DNA of 64,000 nt from Hymenobacter sp. BT559 (lineage in GTDB: Bacteria > Bacteroidota > Bacteroidia > Cytophagales > Hymenobacteraceae): contig NZ_JAGETY010000008.1 in NCBI RefSeq assembly GCF_017571525.1, positions 124,001 through 188,000 of the forward strand. Reading direction: 5' to 3'. Shown here piece by piece: positions 54,797 to 62,182 of this stretch; the stretch's first letter is position 1, and each line of letters starts with the position of its first letter. The notes under the pieces were generated by a model that worked only from the letters and a program-made list of their open reading frames with translations, did no database searches and had not been told where the DNA came from. The translations under genes were made by a program, and so were the position numbers.

Positions 54797-55072
54797 CTAC
54801 TCAGTCTTGGCTTCCATCTTGTGGGTGCCGTGCTTCACTTTGCGGCCCAGCTTCTGGGTGCCGTGCTTGATTTTACGGCCGGTTTTCTTGGCCACGTTGC
54901 CAGCGGCATCGGCCGTGTTGTCAATGGCCTGGCCTACGTTGGTTTTGCCAGTCTTGGTGGTTTCCTTCACCGTGCCGTTGTCACGAACCTTTACTTCAGT
55001 AGTAGGCGTGGTTTGGGCAAACGAGGCAGTGGTGAAAGCGCAGGCGGCGAGCAACAAAAATACTTTTTTCAT
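54797..55072 (-). CDS. Small secreted basic repeat protein
   Basis: A 91-aa protein with signal peptide (KKVFLLLAACAFTTASFAQ). The mature part is basic and repeats a unit GRKIKHGTQKL / GRKVKHGTHKM near the C-terminus, with a helical QAIDNTADAAGNVAKKTG in front. No recognised domain; perhaps a periplasmic nucleic-acid- or envelope-binding peptide. The longer frame to 55150 is rejected since the ATG at 55072 begins the signal peptide. Confidence 0.65.
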   Translation of the reverse strand: MKKVFLLLAACAFTTASFAQTTPTTEVKVRDNGTVKETTKTGKTNVGQAIDNTADAAGNVAKKTGRKIKHGTQKLGRKVKHGTHKMEAKTE

Positions 55073-55200
55073 GACAAAAGAGAAAGGGGAGTGGTGTTTT
55101 CGAGGCCTTTTACGCGGCAGCTCCATGCGAGTTGCCAAGGCTATTGACAAATGTTCAAAGCCCGTGCCAAACCCGCTCTAGCCTGTTGAAAGCTCGACCG

Positions 55201-56448
55201 TTAGGGTAAAAGCAGCGACGAATCGCCGTAGCTCAAAAACCGGTAGCCGTTCCCCAGCGCATGGTCGTAGACCTTGCGCCAACCTGGCCCCAGCAGCGCG
55301 GATACCAGCAGCAGCAAGGTGCTTTCGGGCTGATGAAAGTTGGTAATCAGCCCCTGCACCAGCCGAAAGCGGTAGCCCGGCGCAATGAGCAGCTGTGTGC
55401 TGGCTTCAATGGCCGCCGAGCCGCTGGCCTCCAGGTGGGCCAGCAGAGCTTGCAGGGCGGCTTCGGGCGTTATTTCGGCCTGGCCGGGGGCTAGCGGGGC
55501 GTAGGGCTGCCACTGGTCTACGCGCAGCTCGGCGCCGGCCTCTGCTGGCTGGCTAGCCAGCGCGGCCCCTAGCCAGTACAGGCTTTCGAGGGTGCGCAGG
55601 CTGGTGGTGCCCACCGCGATGACGGGGCGCGGCCGGTGGCCTAGCAACTGCCGCAGCAAGCTAGCCTGCACGATTATCGGCTCGGCGTGCATAGGGTGGC
55701 CGGCCATGGTCTCGGCCTTCACGGGCTGGAAGGTGCCGGCACCCACGTGTAGCGTCACGTAGCCGCTGGCCATGCCGCGCGCGGCCAACTCGGCCAGCAC
55801 CTCGGGGGTGAAGTGCAGGCCGGCGGTGGGGGCCGCCACTGCGCCCTCGTGGGCGGCATACACGGTTTGGTAGCGCACGGCGTCAGCGGCAGTGTCGGAG
55901 CGGTGCAGGTAAGGGGGCAGCGGCAGGTGGCCGGCCGCCCGCAGCACCTCCGCAAAGGGCAGTGAGGCAGGCTCCCAGCTGAAGTCAATCAGGCTTTCGC
56001 CGCTAGCCTCATGCGCCTGGCGCACGGCCGTGAGCGTGGCGGGCTGGCCCGCAAAGCTGAACGCCAGCGTGACGGGGCCGCTTTTCCAGCGGCGGCCATT
56101 GCCCACCAGGCAGCGCCAGGTGCAGGCGGCAGTTTGCTGCAGGGCCGGCTCAATGGCCCGGTGCGGCGCCACCGGCTCCAGGCAAAACAGCTCGACTACG
56201 CCGCCGGTGGGGCGCTGGGCCAGCAGCCGGGCCCGCACCACGCGCGTATCGTTGAAAATCAAGAGGCTATCGGCCGGCAGCTCGGCGGGCAGGTCGCGGA
56301 AGCTTTTATCTTCGATAACGCCCTGGCGGCTCACCAACAGTTTGCTGGAAGCGCGGTCGGGCAGGGGCTCGGGCGCGATACGCTCGGCGGGCAGGTCGTA
56401 GTGAAAATCCTGGATGCGGAGCTGGTGCGGGTCGGGAGAGGTAGACAT
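55201..56448 (-). CDS. queA: S-adenosylmethionine:tRNA ribosyltransferase-isomerase
   Basis: A 415-aa enzyme that adds epoxyqueuosine to tRNA using the ribosyl part of SAM, after Tgt has inserted the preQ1 base. Motifs: FHYDLPAERIAPEPLPDR, RASSKLLVSRQG, RDLPAELPADSLLIFNDTRV, EGAVAAPTAGLHFT, VTLHVGAGTFQPVKAE and TNFHQPESTLLLLVSALLG. The partner tgt gene is at 62183. ATG 56448 is supported by a -7-like box at 56468-56475. It is divergent from the HEAT-cyclophilin gene. Confidence 0.93.
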   Translation of the reverse strand: MSTSPDPHQLRIQDFHYDLPAERIAPEPLPDRASSKLLVSRQGVIEDKSFRDLPAELPADSLLIFNDTRVVRARLLAQRPTGGVVELFCLEPVAPHRAIEPALQQTAACTWRCLVGNGRRWKSGPVTLAFSFAGQPATLTAVRQAHEASGESLIDFSWEPASLPFAEVLRAAGHLPLPPYLHRSDTAADAVRYQTVYAAHEGAVAAPTAGLHFTPEVLAELAARGMASGYVTLHVGAGTFQPVKAETMAGHPMHAEPIIVQASLLRQLLGHRPRPVIAVGTTSLRTLESLYWLGAALASQPAEAGAELRVDQWQPYAPLAPGQAEITPEAALQALLAHLEASGSAAIEASTQLLIAPGYRFRLVQGLITNFHQPESTLLLLVSALLGPGWRKVYDHALGNGYRFLSYGDSSLLLP

Positions 56449-56467
56449 AAAAGGCAGCTTGAAGCGG

Positions 56468-56475
56468 CAAAGGTC
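56468..56475 (-). promoter_or_regulatory. -7-like box GACCTTTG for queA
   Basis: One mismatch to TAnnTTTG, 19 nt before the queA ATG, in the 64-bp divergent spacer. Confidence 0.35.
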
Positions 56476-56512
56476 GGGCCGCCCGTTACTTGCAGCCTCA
56501 ACCTCGTGCTCT

Positions 56513-58588
56513 ATGCGCCTTTCTACGTTTCTTCTGGCTGGGCTGCCGCTGCTAGGCCAGGCCGCCGTACCGCCCGCTCATCCCTACGCCGACGCCACGC
56601 GCCGCCGCATTGCCACTGCCCAGGACGAGCGCCAGACGGCCACGCTGCTGCCTTTTTTGCAAAGCAAAAATGCCGCCTACCGCGCCGCCGCTGCCGAGGC
56701 GCTCGCCTCGGTGCAGGATAAAAAAGCCGTGCCCGCCCTGCTGCCGCTGCTGCAAGATGCCAGCCCCGCTGTGCGCCGCGCCGCCGCCTACGCCCTGGGC
56801 CAAACCGGCGACAGCACCGCCGTTTCCGCGCTGGCCCAGCGCCTCGCCCAGCCGGAAGCCAGCCCGCTAGCCCGCCGCGCCACCTATGAGGCGCTAGGCC
56901 GCTGCGTTACCAAAGCGTCAGTTAGCCAGCTGTATACCCTAAAGCCGCCCGGCCCCGACTCGGCCGCTGCGCCCGGCCAGGCCTGGGCGCTGTACCGGGC
57001 CAGCCTACGGGGGCTAGCCACGCCCGAGGTAGCGCGCCAAGCGGTGCTGCTGCTGGGCCAGCCGGGCCCGAAGCTGGCCCCGGCGCGGGCGGGTGCCTCG
57101 GCCGCGCTCACCCGCATGCGCGGGCAAGATTCGGTACTGGCCAGGATGGCGCTGCCGGTGTTGCTGAAAGCAGTAGGAAGTGACCCCGATTATTTCGTGC
57201 GCGAAAACTGTGCGTCGGCGCTAGGGCGAGTGGCGCGGCCAGTGGCCCTGGCAGCCCTGCTGGCTGCTGGCACTAAAGACCCCGACCACCGCGTGCGTAT
57301 TGCGGCCCTGCGGGCTCTGCCCACCAATCCTATTACCGTAGTGTCGGCCACGCGGCGGCCCGGCAAAGCTGCCAACGAGGTAATTCTGCAAGTCAAGACC
57401 AGAGAAGCCGACAGCTTGCGGGTGCGCTGCGCGGGTCGAGCCCTGGGCGCCCGCCTGCCGCAAGAGTCGCTTACCGCCGCCGAGTGGTTTTTGAAAACGC
57501 CCCACGACACGACCAATTCCGACAACGTGATGGATTGGCTACGCTACGTGGTGGGCATCGAATATTCAGCCACGGCCGCCCGGCACTGGCGCACGCGGGC
57601 CACGCTGCTGCAGGCGGCCCTGCGCCACGCTAGGGCCGAGCAGCGCTCCGCTATTGCCGACACCATCCGGCGCCGCTACGAGCGCACCTCCAACCAATAC
57701 GAGCGCGCCGCCTTGCTTACCGCCCTCAGCGAAGACCCGGCGCAGTTCGATTTTCTAGCGAAAGAAGCCGCGCTCACCACCGGCCCGACCGTGGTCCCTG
57801 GCTCGGCTGTAGCGGCCCTGGTGAGCCTGCGTGGCAATAAGCGCTTCCCCGCTGCCCGCCAGGCCGACTTCACCGCTGTATTACGCCGTGCCCTAGCCGG
57901 GGGCGACGTGGCCCAACTCGCCACCGCCGCCGAGGCCCTGGCTAGCCCCATCCTGGTGCCCGCGCCCCAGCCCGAAGACCTGGCCGCCCTGCGCCAGGCC
58001 CAGAGCAAGCTCACGCTCCCCCGCGAAATCGAGGCCTGGCTAAGCTTGCAGCAGGCCCTGGATAAGCTGGAAAAGAGGCCAGCCCCCACGCCCGCACCCG
58101 TCGGTCCGGCTAGCCAGCATCCCATAGCCTGGGCCGTGGTGCAAAGCATCCCGGTGGGTCAGCGCGTGCAAATGACGACCACAAAAGGTGTTATCATTTT
58201 AGAATTGAAAGTAGTAGAGGCACCTGGCTCGGTAGTCAGCTTCGTGAGCCTTATCAGGCAGCATTTCTACGACGGGCTGTATTTCCACCGCGTGGTGCCC
58301 GATTTTGTGGCCCAGGGCGGCGACCCGCGCGGCGACGGCTCGGGCAGCACGCCGTATAACCTACGCTCCGAGTTCAGCCAGCTCACTTACGGCGCGGGGG
58401 CCGTGGGCCTGGCCTCGGCTGGCAAGGATACCGAGAGCTGCCAGTTCTTTTTCACGCACCAGCCCACGCCGCACCTCGATGGCCGCTACACCATTTTTGC
58501 CCAGGTGGTGCAGGGCATGGGCGTGGTGCAGCAGCTCGAAATTGGCGACCGCATGCTGCGCGTCGAGCTGCTGAAAGCGGCCCGCTAG
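56513..58588 (+). CDS. HEAT-repeat protein with C-terminal cyclophilin domain
   Basis: A 691-aa exported protein (signal peptide STFLLAGLPLLGQAAVPP). Residues 25-520 are alpha-helical HEAT repeats (AAAEALASVQDKKAVPALLP, VRRAAAYALGQTGDSTAVSA, VRENCASALGRVARPVALAA). The last 150 residues form a cyclophilin-type peptidyl-prolyl isomerase: GVIILELKVVEAPGSVVSF, YDGLYFHRVVPDFVAQGGDP, SCQFFFTHQPTPHLDGRYT. The catalytic Arg of FHRVVPDF is present. Role: folding of envelope or T9SS cargo proteins, with HEAT as a client scaffold (inference). ATG 56513 begins the signal peptide; the frame upstream to 56414 overlaps queA. Confidence 0.88.
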   Translation: MRLSTFLLAGLPLLGQAAVPPAHPYADATRRRIATAQDERQTATLLPFLQSKNAAYRAAAAEALASVQDKKAVPALLPLLQDASPAVRRAAAYALGQTGDSTAVSALAQRLAQPEASPLARRATYEALGRCVTKASVSQLYTLKPPGPDSAAAPGQAWALYRASLRGLATPEVARQAVLLLGQPGPKLAPARAGASAALTRMRGQDSVLARMALPVLLKAVGSDPDYFVRENCASALGRVARPVALAALLAAGTKDPDHRVRIAALRALPTNPITVVSATRRPGKAANEVILQVKTREADSLRVRCAGRALGARLPQESLTAAEWFLKTPHDTTNSDNVMDWLRYVVGIEYSATAARHWRTRATLLQAALRHARAEQRSAIADTIRRRYERTSNQYERAALLTALSEDPAQFDFLAKEAALTTGPTVVPGSAVAALVSLRGNKRFPAARQADFTAVLRRALAGGDVAQLATAAEALASPILVPAPQPEDLAALRQAQSKLTLPREIEAWLSLQQALDKLEKRPAPTPAPVGPASQHPIAWAVVQSIPVGQRVQMTTTKGVIILELKVVEAPGSVVSFVSLIRQHFYDGLYFHRVVPDFVAQGGDPRGDGSGSTPYNLRSEFSQLTYGAGAVGLASAGKDTESCQFFFTHQPTPHLDGRYTIFAQVVQGMGVVQQLEIGDRMLRVELLKAAR

Positions 58589-58603
58589 GCTGCTAGCGGC
58601 CAT

Positions 58604-58611
58604 TATATTTG
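58604..58611 (+). promoter_or_regulatory. -7 box TATATTTG for the mechanosensitive channel gene
   Basis: Perfect TAnnTTTG. The TTG at 58609 that would extend the ORF lies within this box, so translation should start downstream, at ATG 58654. Confidence 0.5.
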
Positions 58612-58653
58612 CCCAGGCCGCGCCAGCAGGCGTGGCTTTACCTCGCGTTTTAT

Positions 58654-59454
58654 ATGCTCTTCGCTGCCCCTATTTCCATTTCTCAGCTCAGCATCTACGC
58701 CGAGCGCCTCACCAGCCTCGTGGTCCTGTATTTGCCCCGGCTGCTGTCGGCTTTGCTGCTGCTGGTAGTGGGCTGGTGGGCTATTGGGTGGGCTAGCCGG
58801 CTGGTATCGGCGGCCACGGCGCGGCTCGATGTGTCGCTGAGCTCCTTCCTCAGCAGCATGTTCAGCATCACGCTCAAGGTGCTGCTGCTCATTTCGGCTG
58901 CCGGCATGGCTGGGTTCGAAACCACCTCGTTTGTTGCCATTCTGGGCGCAGCGGGCTTGGCCGTGGGCCTGGCTTTGCAAGGCACCCTAGCCAACTTTGC
59001 AGGCGGCGTCTTGATTCTGATTTTCAAGCCCTTCACCGTGGGCGACGTCATCGAGAGCCAGGGCAAAAGCGGCACCGTGCAGGCCATCCAGATTTTTAAT
59101 ACCCTGCTGCTCACGCCCCAGGGCGATACCGTCATTCTGCCCAACGGCGCTACCTCCAACGGTGTCATTGTCAACAAAGCGCACCCCCAGCGGGCGCTGG
59201 TCGAGATTCAGTTGGAGCTCGACGCTGCTACCGACCTCGATGCCCTGCGCCAACAGGCGCTGCCGCTGCTAGGGCACGATGAGCAGGTGCTGCCCGACCC
59301 CGCGCCGCAGGTAGTACTTGTCAGCCTCAAGCCCGGTGCTACCATGACGGTGGCCTTCCGCGCTTATACTGCCCCCGGCCAGGAAGATGCTACCCGCAAC
59401 CGCTTGATGGAGAAGCTGCAGCAGCTTTTTGCGACGCAGGAAACGAAAAAATAA
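58654..59454 (+). CDS. Small-conductance mechanosensitive channel (MscS family)
   Basis: A 266-aa channel protein. Three N-terminal membrane helices are visible; the third, pore-lining TM3 is GAAGLAVGLALQGTLANFAG with its conserved Ala/Gly pattern, followed by the beta domain (FTVGDVIESQGKSGTVQAIQ, LLLTPQGDTVILPNGATSNG) and a C-terminal alpha/beta part. It opens under membrane tension to release solutes on osmotic downshock. The promoter box sets the start. The ORF extends 15 codons upstream, but those lie before or within the -7 box. A palindromic repeat follows directly. Confidence 0.9.
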   Translation: MLFAAPISISQLSIYAERLTSLVVLYLPRLLSALLLLVVGWWAIGWASRLVSAATARLDVSLSSFLSSMFSITLKVLLLISAAGMAGFETTSFVAILGAAGLAVGLALQGTLANFAGGVLILIFKPFTVGDVIESQGKSGTVQAIQIFNTLLLTPQGDTVILPNGATSNGVIVNKAHPQRALVEIQLELDAATDLDALRQQALPLLGHDEQVLPDPAPQVVLVSLKPGATMTVAFRAYTAPGQEDATRNRLMEKLQQLFATQETKK

Positions 59455-59458
59455 CCGT

Positions 59459-59565
59459 CTGTCATTGCGAGCGCAGCGCGGCAATCTTTCCTTTATTGTT
59501 GGGTTAGTATCCCTGGCGAAAAGGAAGGATTGCCGCTCTTCACTTCGTTACGCTCGCAATGACAG
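59459..59565. repeat. Solo palindrome, GTCNTTGCGAGC family (copy 2)
   Basis: Left arm 59459-59493 and right arm 59521-59565 are inverted copies; the left arm lacks about 10 bp present in the right. The right arm differs from the 44-bp repeats flanking the GIY-YIG gene (63347-63390, 63709-63752) by only about five bases, so this looks like a cassette that lost its gene, with a 27-bp spacer. It lies between the convergent mscS and rsmG genes. Confidence 0.85.
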
Positions 59566-59587
59566 GCGCTAAATCACTGAATAGTAA

Positions 59588-60202
59588 TCACACCGGAACT
59601 ACTACCACCTTTTTCGTCTCAAAAAACTCTTGCTCGAAGAAATCCGACAAATTGACCTCGCGCGCCACCAGGCCGCTTTCGGCGATTTCCTCGGTCAGGT
59701 CGCCGCCTTTGAGGTAATAGAGGCCGGCACCGGGCGCGGGCTTGGCTTTGTAGCGGTGGGCTATCCAGGGGTGGAAGGTGGCTAGCCGGGCCACAGCGCG
59801 GCTCACCACAAAGTCAAATTTGGCGTGCACCTGCTCGGCGCGGGTTTGCTCGGCGGTCACGTTGGTCAGGCCGAGGTCGGCGGCCATAAACTGCACAGCC
59901 CGAATCTTTTTGCCAATGCTATCGACCAGGTGAAACTTCACCTCCGGAAACATAATTGCCAGAGGCAAGCCCGGCAGGCCGCCGCCCGTGCCCACATCGA
60001 GCACCGCGCTGCCAGCCGGAAACTGCACCACCTTGGCAATGCCCAGCGAATGCAGGATGTGCCGCTCCATGAGGTTGTCGGTATCGGTGCGGGCCACCAG
60101 GTTTATCTGCGCGTTCCAGGCCTTAAACTCGGTTTCGAGGCGCGCAAACTGGGCTAGCTGGTGCTTGGTAAGGTCGGGGAAGTAGGTGGTGAGAAGCGAC
60201 AT
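59588..60202 (-). CDS. rsmG: 16S rRNA (guanine527-N7)-methyltransferase RsmG
   Basis: A 204-aa methyltransferase modifying G527 in 16S rRNA (loss gives low-level streptomycin resistance in other species). Motifs: INLVARTDTDNLMERHILHS, SAM loop DVGTGGGLPGLPLAIMFP, LVDSIGKKIRAVQ and FDFVVSRAVARLATF. Normal length. ATG 60202 with a perfect -7 box at 60223-60230. A different palindromic repeat family stands immediately upstream. Confidence 0.94.
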   Translation of the reverse strand: MSLLTTYFPDLTKHQLAQFARLETEFKAWNAQINLVARTDTDNLMERHILHSLGIAKVVQFPAGSAVLDVGTGGGLPGLPLAIMFPEVKFHLVDSIGKKIRAVQFMAADLGLTNVTAEQTRAEQVHAKFDFVVSRAVARLATFHPWIAHRYKAKPAPGAGLYYLKGGDLTEEIAESGLVAREVNLSDFFEQEFFETKKVVVVPV

Positions 60203-60222
60203 AAGCGGGTGCCGGGGGCGGG

Positions 60223-60230
60223 CAAAGGTA
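60223..60230 (-). promoter_or_regulatory. -7 box TACCTTTG for rsmG
   Basis: Perfect consensus on the minus strand, 20 nt before the rsmG ATG and 8 bp from the palindrome at 60238. Confidence 0.5.
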
Positions 60231-60237
60231 AAAGCAG

Positions 60238-60336
60238 AACGTCATGCTGAACGCAGTGAAGCATCTCATTCGAATCGTCAGGATTACTAACCCTAGCGGT
60301 GCGAGCGAGATGCTTCACTGCGTTCAGCATGACGTT
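60238..60336. repeat. Palindrome with perfect 30-bp arms (CATGCTGAACG family)
   Basis: 60238-60267 and 60307-60336 are perfect inverted copies (core GTGAAGCATCTC), spacer 39 bp. It sits between the ECF sigma-factor gene and the rsmG promoter. The sequence differs from the GTCNTTGCGAGC family, though both begin GTCATG/GTCATT. Confidence 0.9.
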
Positions 60337-60368
60337 TTAGATGGCGTCAGGCTGTTATTATCAATACG

Positions 60369-60992
60369 TTAAATAAACTCTTTCTTGTCCTTCACCATGT
60401 CGAAGAGCAGCTCGCGGGCGCGGTGCAGCTGGGCCTTCACGGTGCCGAGCGGGGCTTTGAGCTCGGTAGCGATTTCTTCGTAGCTAAGCTCGTCAAAGTA
60501 GCGCAGGCTCACGAGGCGCTGGTATTTATCGGGCAGGCGCGACACGACGTGGCGCATGATTTCGATTTTCTGGTTCTTAATCGTCGTGTCGGCCGGGTTA
60601 AGGTCGTTATCGCGGAATTCGAGCTGAATCTCGTCGCCGTCGCCCATTTTCACGGCCGAGTCGATGCTCATCGTCTTGATTTTATTCTTGCGAATAAAGT
60701 CGATGCAGTTGTTGGTGGCAATGCGAAACAGCCAGGTGCTGAACGCAAACTCGGGGTTGAACTTATGCAGGTTCTTAAACGCCTTGGCGAAGGCCTCGAT
60801 GGTCAGGTCCTCGGCATCGTCGGGATTGCGCACCATCTTGAGCACGACGTGAAACACCGGCTTTTTGTAGATGTGCATCAGCTCGGCGTAGGCCTTCTCG
60901 TCGCCATGGTCTACGGCCGCCCGGATAAGCTTGAAGTCATGCTTAGCCTTAGACGAGAACTGTTTTTGGATATCGGCGGAATTTATTTCCAT
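60369..60992 (-). CDS. ECF-type sigma-70 family RNA polymerase sigma factor
   Basis: A 207-aa sigma factor. Region 2: MVRNPDDAEDLTIEAFAKAF and FSTWLFRIATNNCIDFIRKN; region 4: LPDKYQRLVSLRYFDELSYE followed by the HTH KAPLGTVKAQLHRARELL. No anti-sigma gene is adjacent. The frame opens far upstream (61319), through the GT2 gene, but MEINSADIQKQFSSKAKHDF (ATG 60992) is the clear start. Its first codons overlap the GT2 stop by 10 bp, so the two are translationally coupled. Confidence 0.9.
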   Translation of the reverse strand: MEINSADIQKQFSSKAKHDFKLIRAAVDHGDEKAYAELMHIYKKPVFHVVLKMVRNPDDAEDLTIEAFAKAFKNLHKFNPEFAFSTWLFRIATNNCIDFIRKNKIKTMSIDSAVKMGDGDEIQLEFRDNDLNPADTTIKNQKIEIMRHVVSRLPDKYQRLVSLRYFDELSYEEIATELKAPLGTVKAQLHRARELLFDMVKDKKEFI

Positions 60993-62140
60993 TGGAGCGG
61001 ACGGCGACGGAGCAAGGAGAGACCCCAGGCGCAATAGAGGGCGAAGTACAGAAAATCTAACGCCGGCAAAGCCAGCGGCGGCAGCGTGGTACGCAAGCGG
61101 CGCGCCAGAGGTACATAAACAAGCAAGGCCAACAATGTTCGCGCCAACCAGATTATTCCCAAAGATACCAAGTTTTCGCGATTCCATCCAACTGCCAGAA
61201 CGGCGGGTGTCAGGACGTAAAAAAGTGCGTTGCTGCCCATAAAAAGGCCGATTCGGCGGCGGTCGGCGGCCCGGTAGCGGCTGCCTGCCGAGAGGTGCCG
61301 CCGCTTTTGGCGCCACCACGCGCCCCAGGTTTCGGCGGGCTGGCTCAAGGTCTGGGCCTCGTAGTCGGCCACCACGGCGGCGCGGGCACCGGCCGCCACT
61401 GCGTCTTGCACCAGCAGGTCGTCGTCGCCGCTCAGGCGGCGGATGTGGCTGGCAAAACCCTTGGTACTGTTGAAGGTAGCGCGGGTATAGGCCAGGTTAC
61501 GGCCCACGCCCATATAAGGCCGGCCGGCCCAGGCAAAGCTCAGGTATTGGGCGCCGGTAAGCAGCGTTTCGTAGCGAATAAGCTGGTTGAGCAGGCCCGG
61601 CGCCTCGGCGTAGCCGGAGAACCCTAGCACGATATCGGCGCCATTTTTTTGGGCAAAGCCCCGCTGCATCAGGCGCAGCCAGTCGAGGCTGACAGGCCGG
61701 CAGTCGGCGTCAGTGAAGAGCAGGCGCTCGTAGCGGGCCGCTTTAATGCCCAGCGTGAGGGCATATTTCTTGGGGGCAAAGCCGGCGGGCGTGTGGCTCA
61801 CCGTCACGAGCCGAAAGCGGCCGGGGTAATATTGGCTCAGCTGCTGGGCGTAGAGGTAGGTGTCGTCCTGGCTACGGTCGTCGATGAGCACGAGCTCGAA
61901 GCCGGCGGGGTAGTCCTGGCTCAGGAGCAGCGGCACCAGCTCGCGCAGGTTCTCTAACTCATTGTGGGTACACACGATAAGCGACACCGGCTCGGCGTCG
62001 GGGCCGGGCTCGCTAGCCTCGGTTTCGGCGGGCCGGCGCGCGAAAGGCCGAAAATAACGACCCCAAAACCACCCTTGCACCAGCAGCAGGGGTACTAACA
62101 GAAGGGCCGGAGGCAGATGCGGGAGCGGAGGTAACAACAC
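60983..62140 (-). CDS. Family 2 glycosyltransferase, membrane-bound
   Basis: A protein of about 385 aa with an N-terminal membrane helix (ALLLVPLLLVQGWFWGRYF), a GT-A catalytic domain (SLIVCTHNELENLRELVPLL, VLIDDRSQDDTYLYA, LFTDADCRPVSLDWL, DDLLVQDAVAAGARAAV, and the QxxRW-like WRQKRRH) and C-terminal hydrophobic helices. It makes a surface or lipid-linked glycan; sugar unknown. Start: GTG 62140; the TTG at 62155 lies inside the -7 box TACCTTTG and cannot be a start. It overlaps the sigma-factor gene downstream. Confidence 0.85.
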   Translation of the reverse strand: MLLPPLPHLPPALLLVPLLLVQGWFWGRYFRPFARRPAETEASEPGPDAEPVSLIVCTHNELENLRELVPLLLSQDYPAGFELVLIDDRSQDDTYLYAQQLSQYYPGRFRLVTVSHTPAGFAPKKYALTLGIKAARYERLLFTDADCRPVSLDWLRLMQRGFAQKNGADIVLGFSGYAEAPGLLNQLIRYETLLTGAQYLSFAWAGRPYMGVGRNLAYTRATFNSTKGFASHIRRLSGDDDLLVQDAVAAGARAAVVADYEAQTLSQPAETWGAWWRQKRRHLSAGSRYRAADRRRIGLFMGSNALFYVLTPAVLAVGWNRENLVSLGIIWLARTLLALLVYVPLARRLRTTLPPLALPALDFLYFALYCAWGLSLLRRRPLQWK

Positions 62141-62152
62141 GGGACTAGTCCG

Positions 62153-62160
62153 CAAAGGTA
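62153..62160 (-). promoter_or_regulatory. -7 box TACCTTTG for the GT2-sigma operon
   Basis: Perfect match on the minus strand. It is only 9 bp from the plus-strand box of tgt (62170-62177), so the divergent promoters overlap. It decides the GT2 start. Confidence 0.55.
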
Positions 62161-62169
62161 AGCCGGCGG

Positions 62170-62177
62170 TAATTTTG
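62170..62177 (+). promoter_or_regulatory. -7 box TAATTTTG for tgt
   Basis: Perfect match, 5 nt before ATG 62183, predicting a leaderless or near-leaderless tgt mRNA. Confidence 0.55.
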
Positions 62178-62182
62178 GCAGA

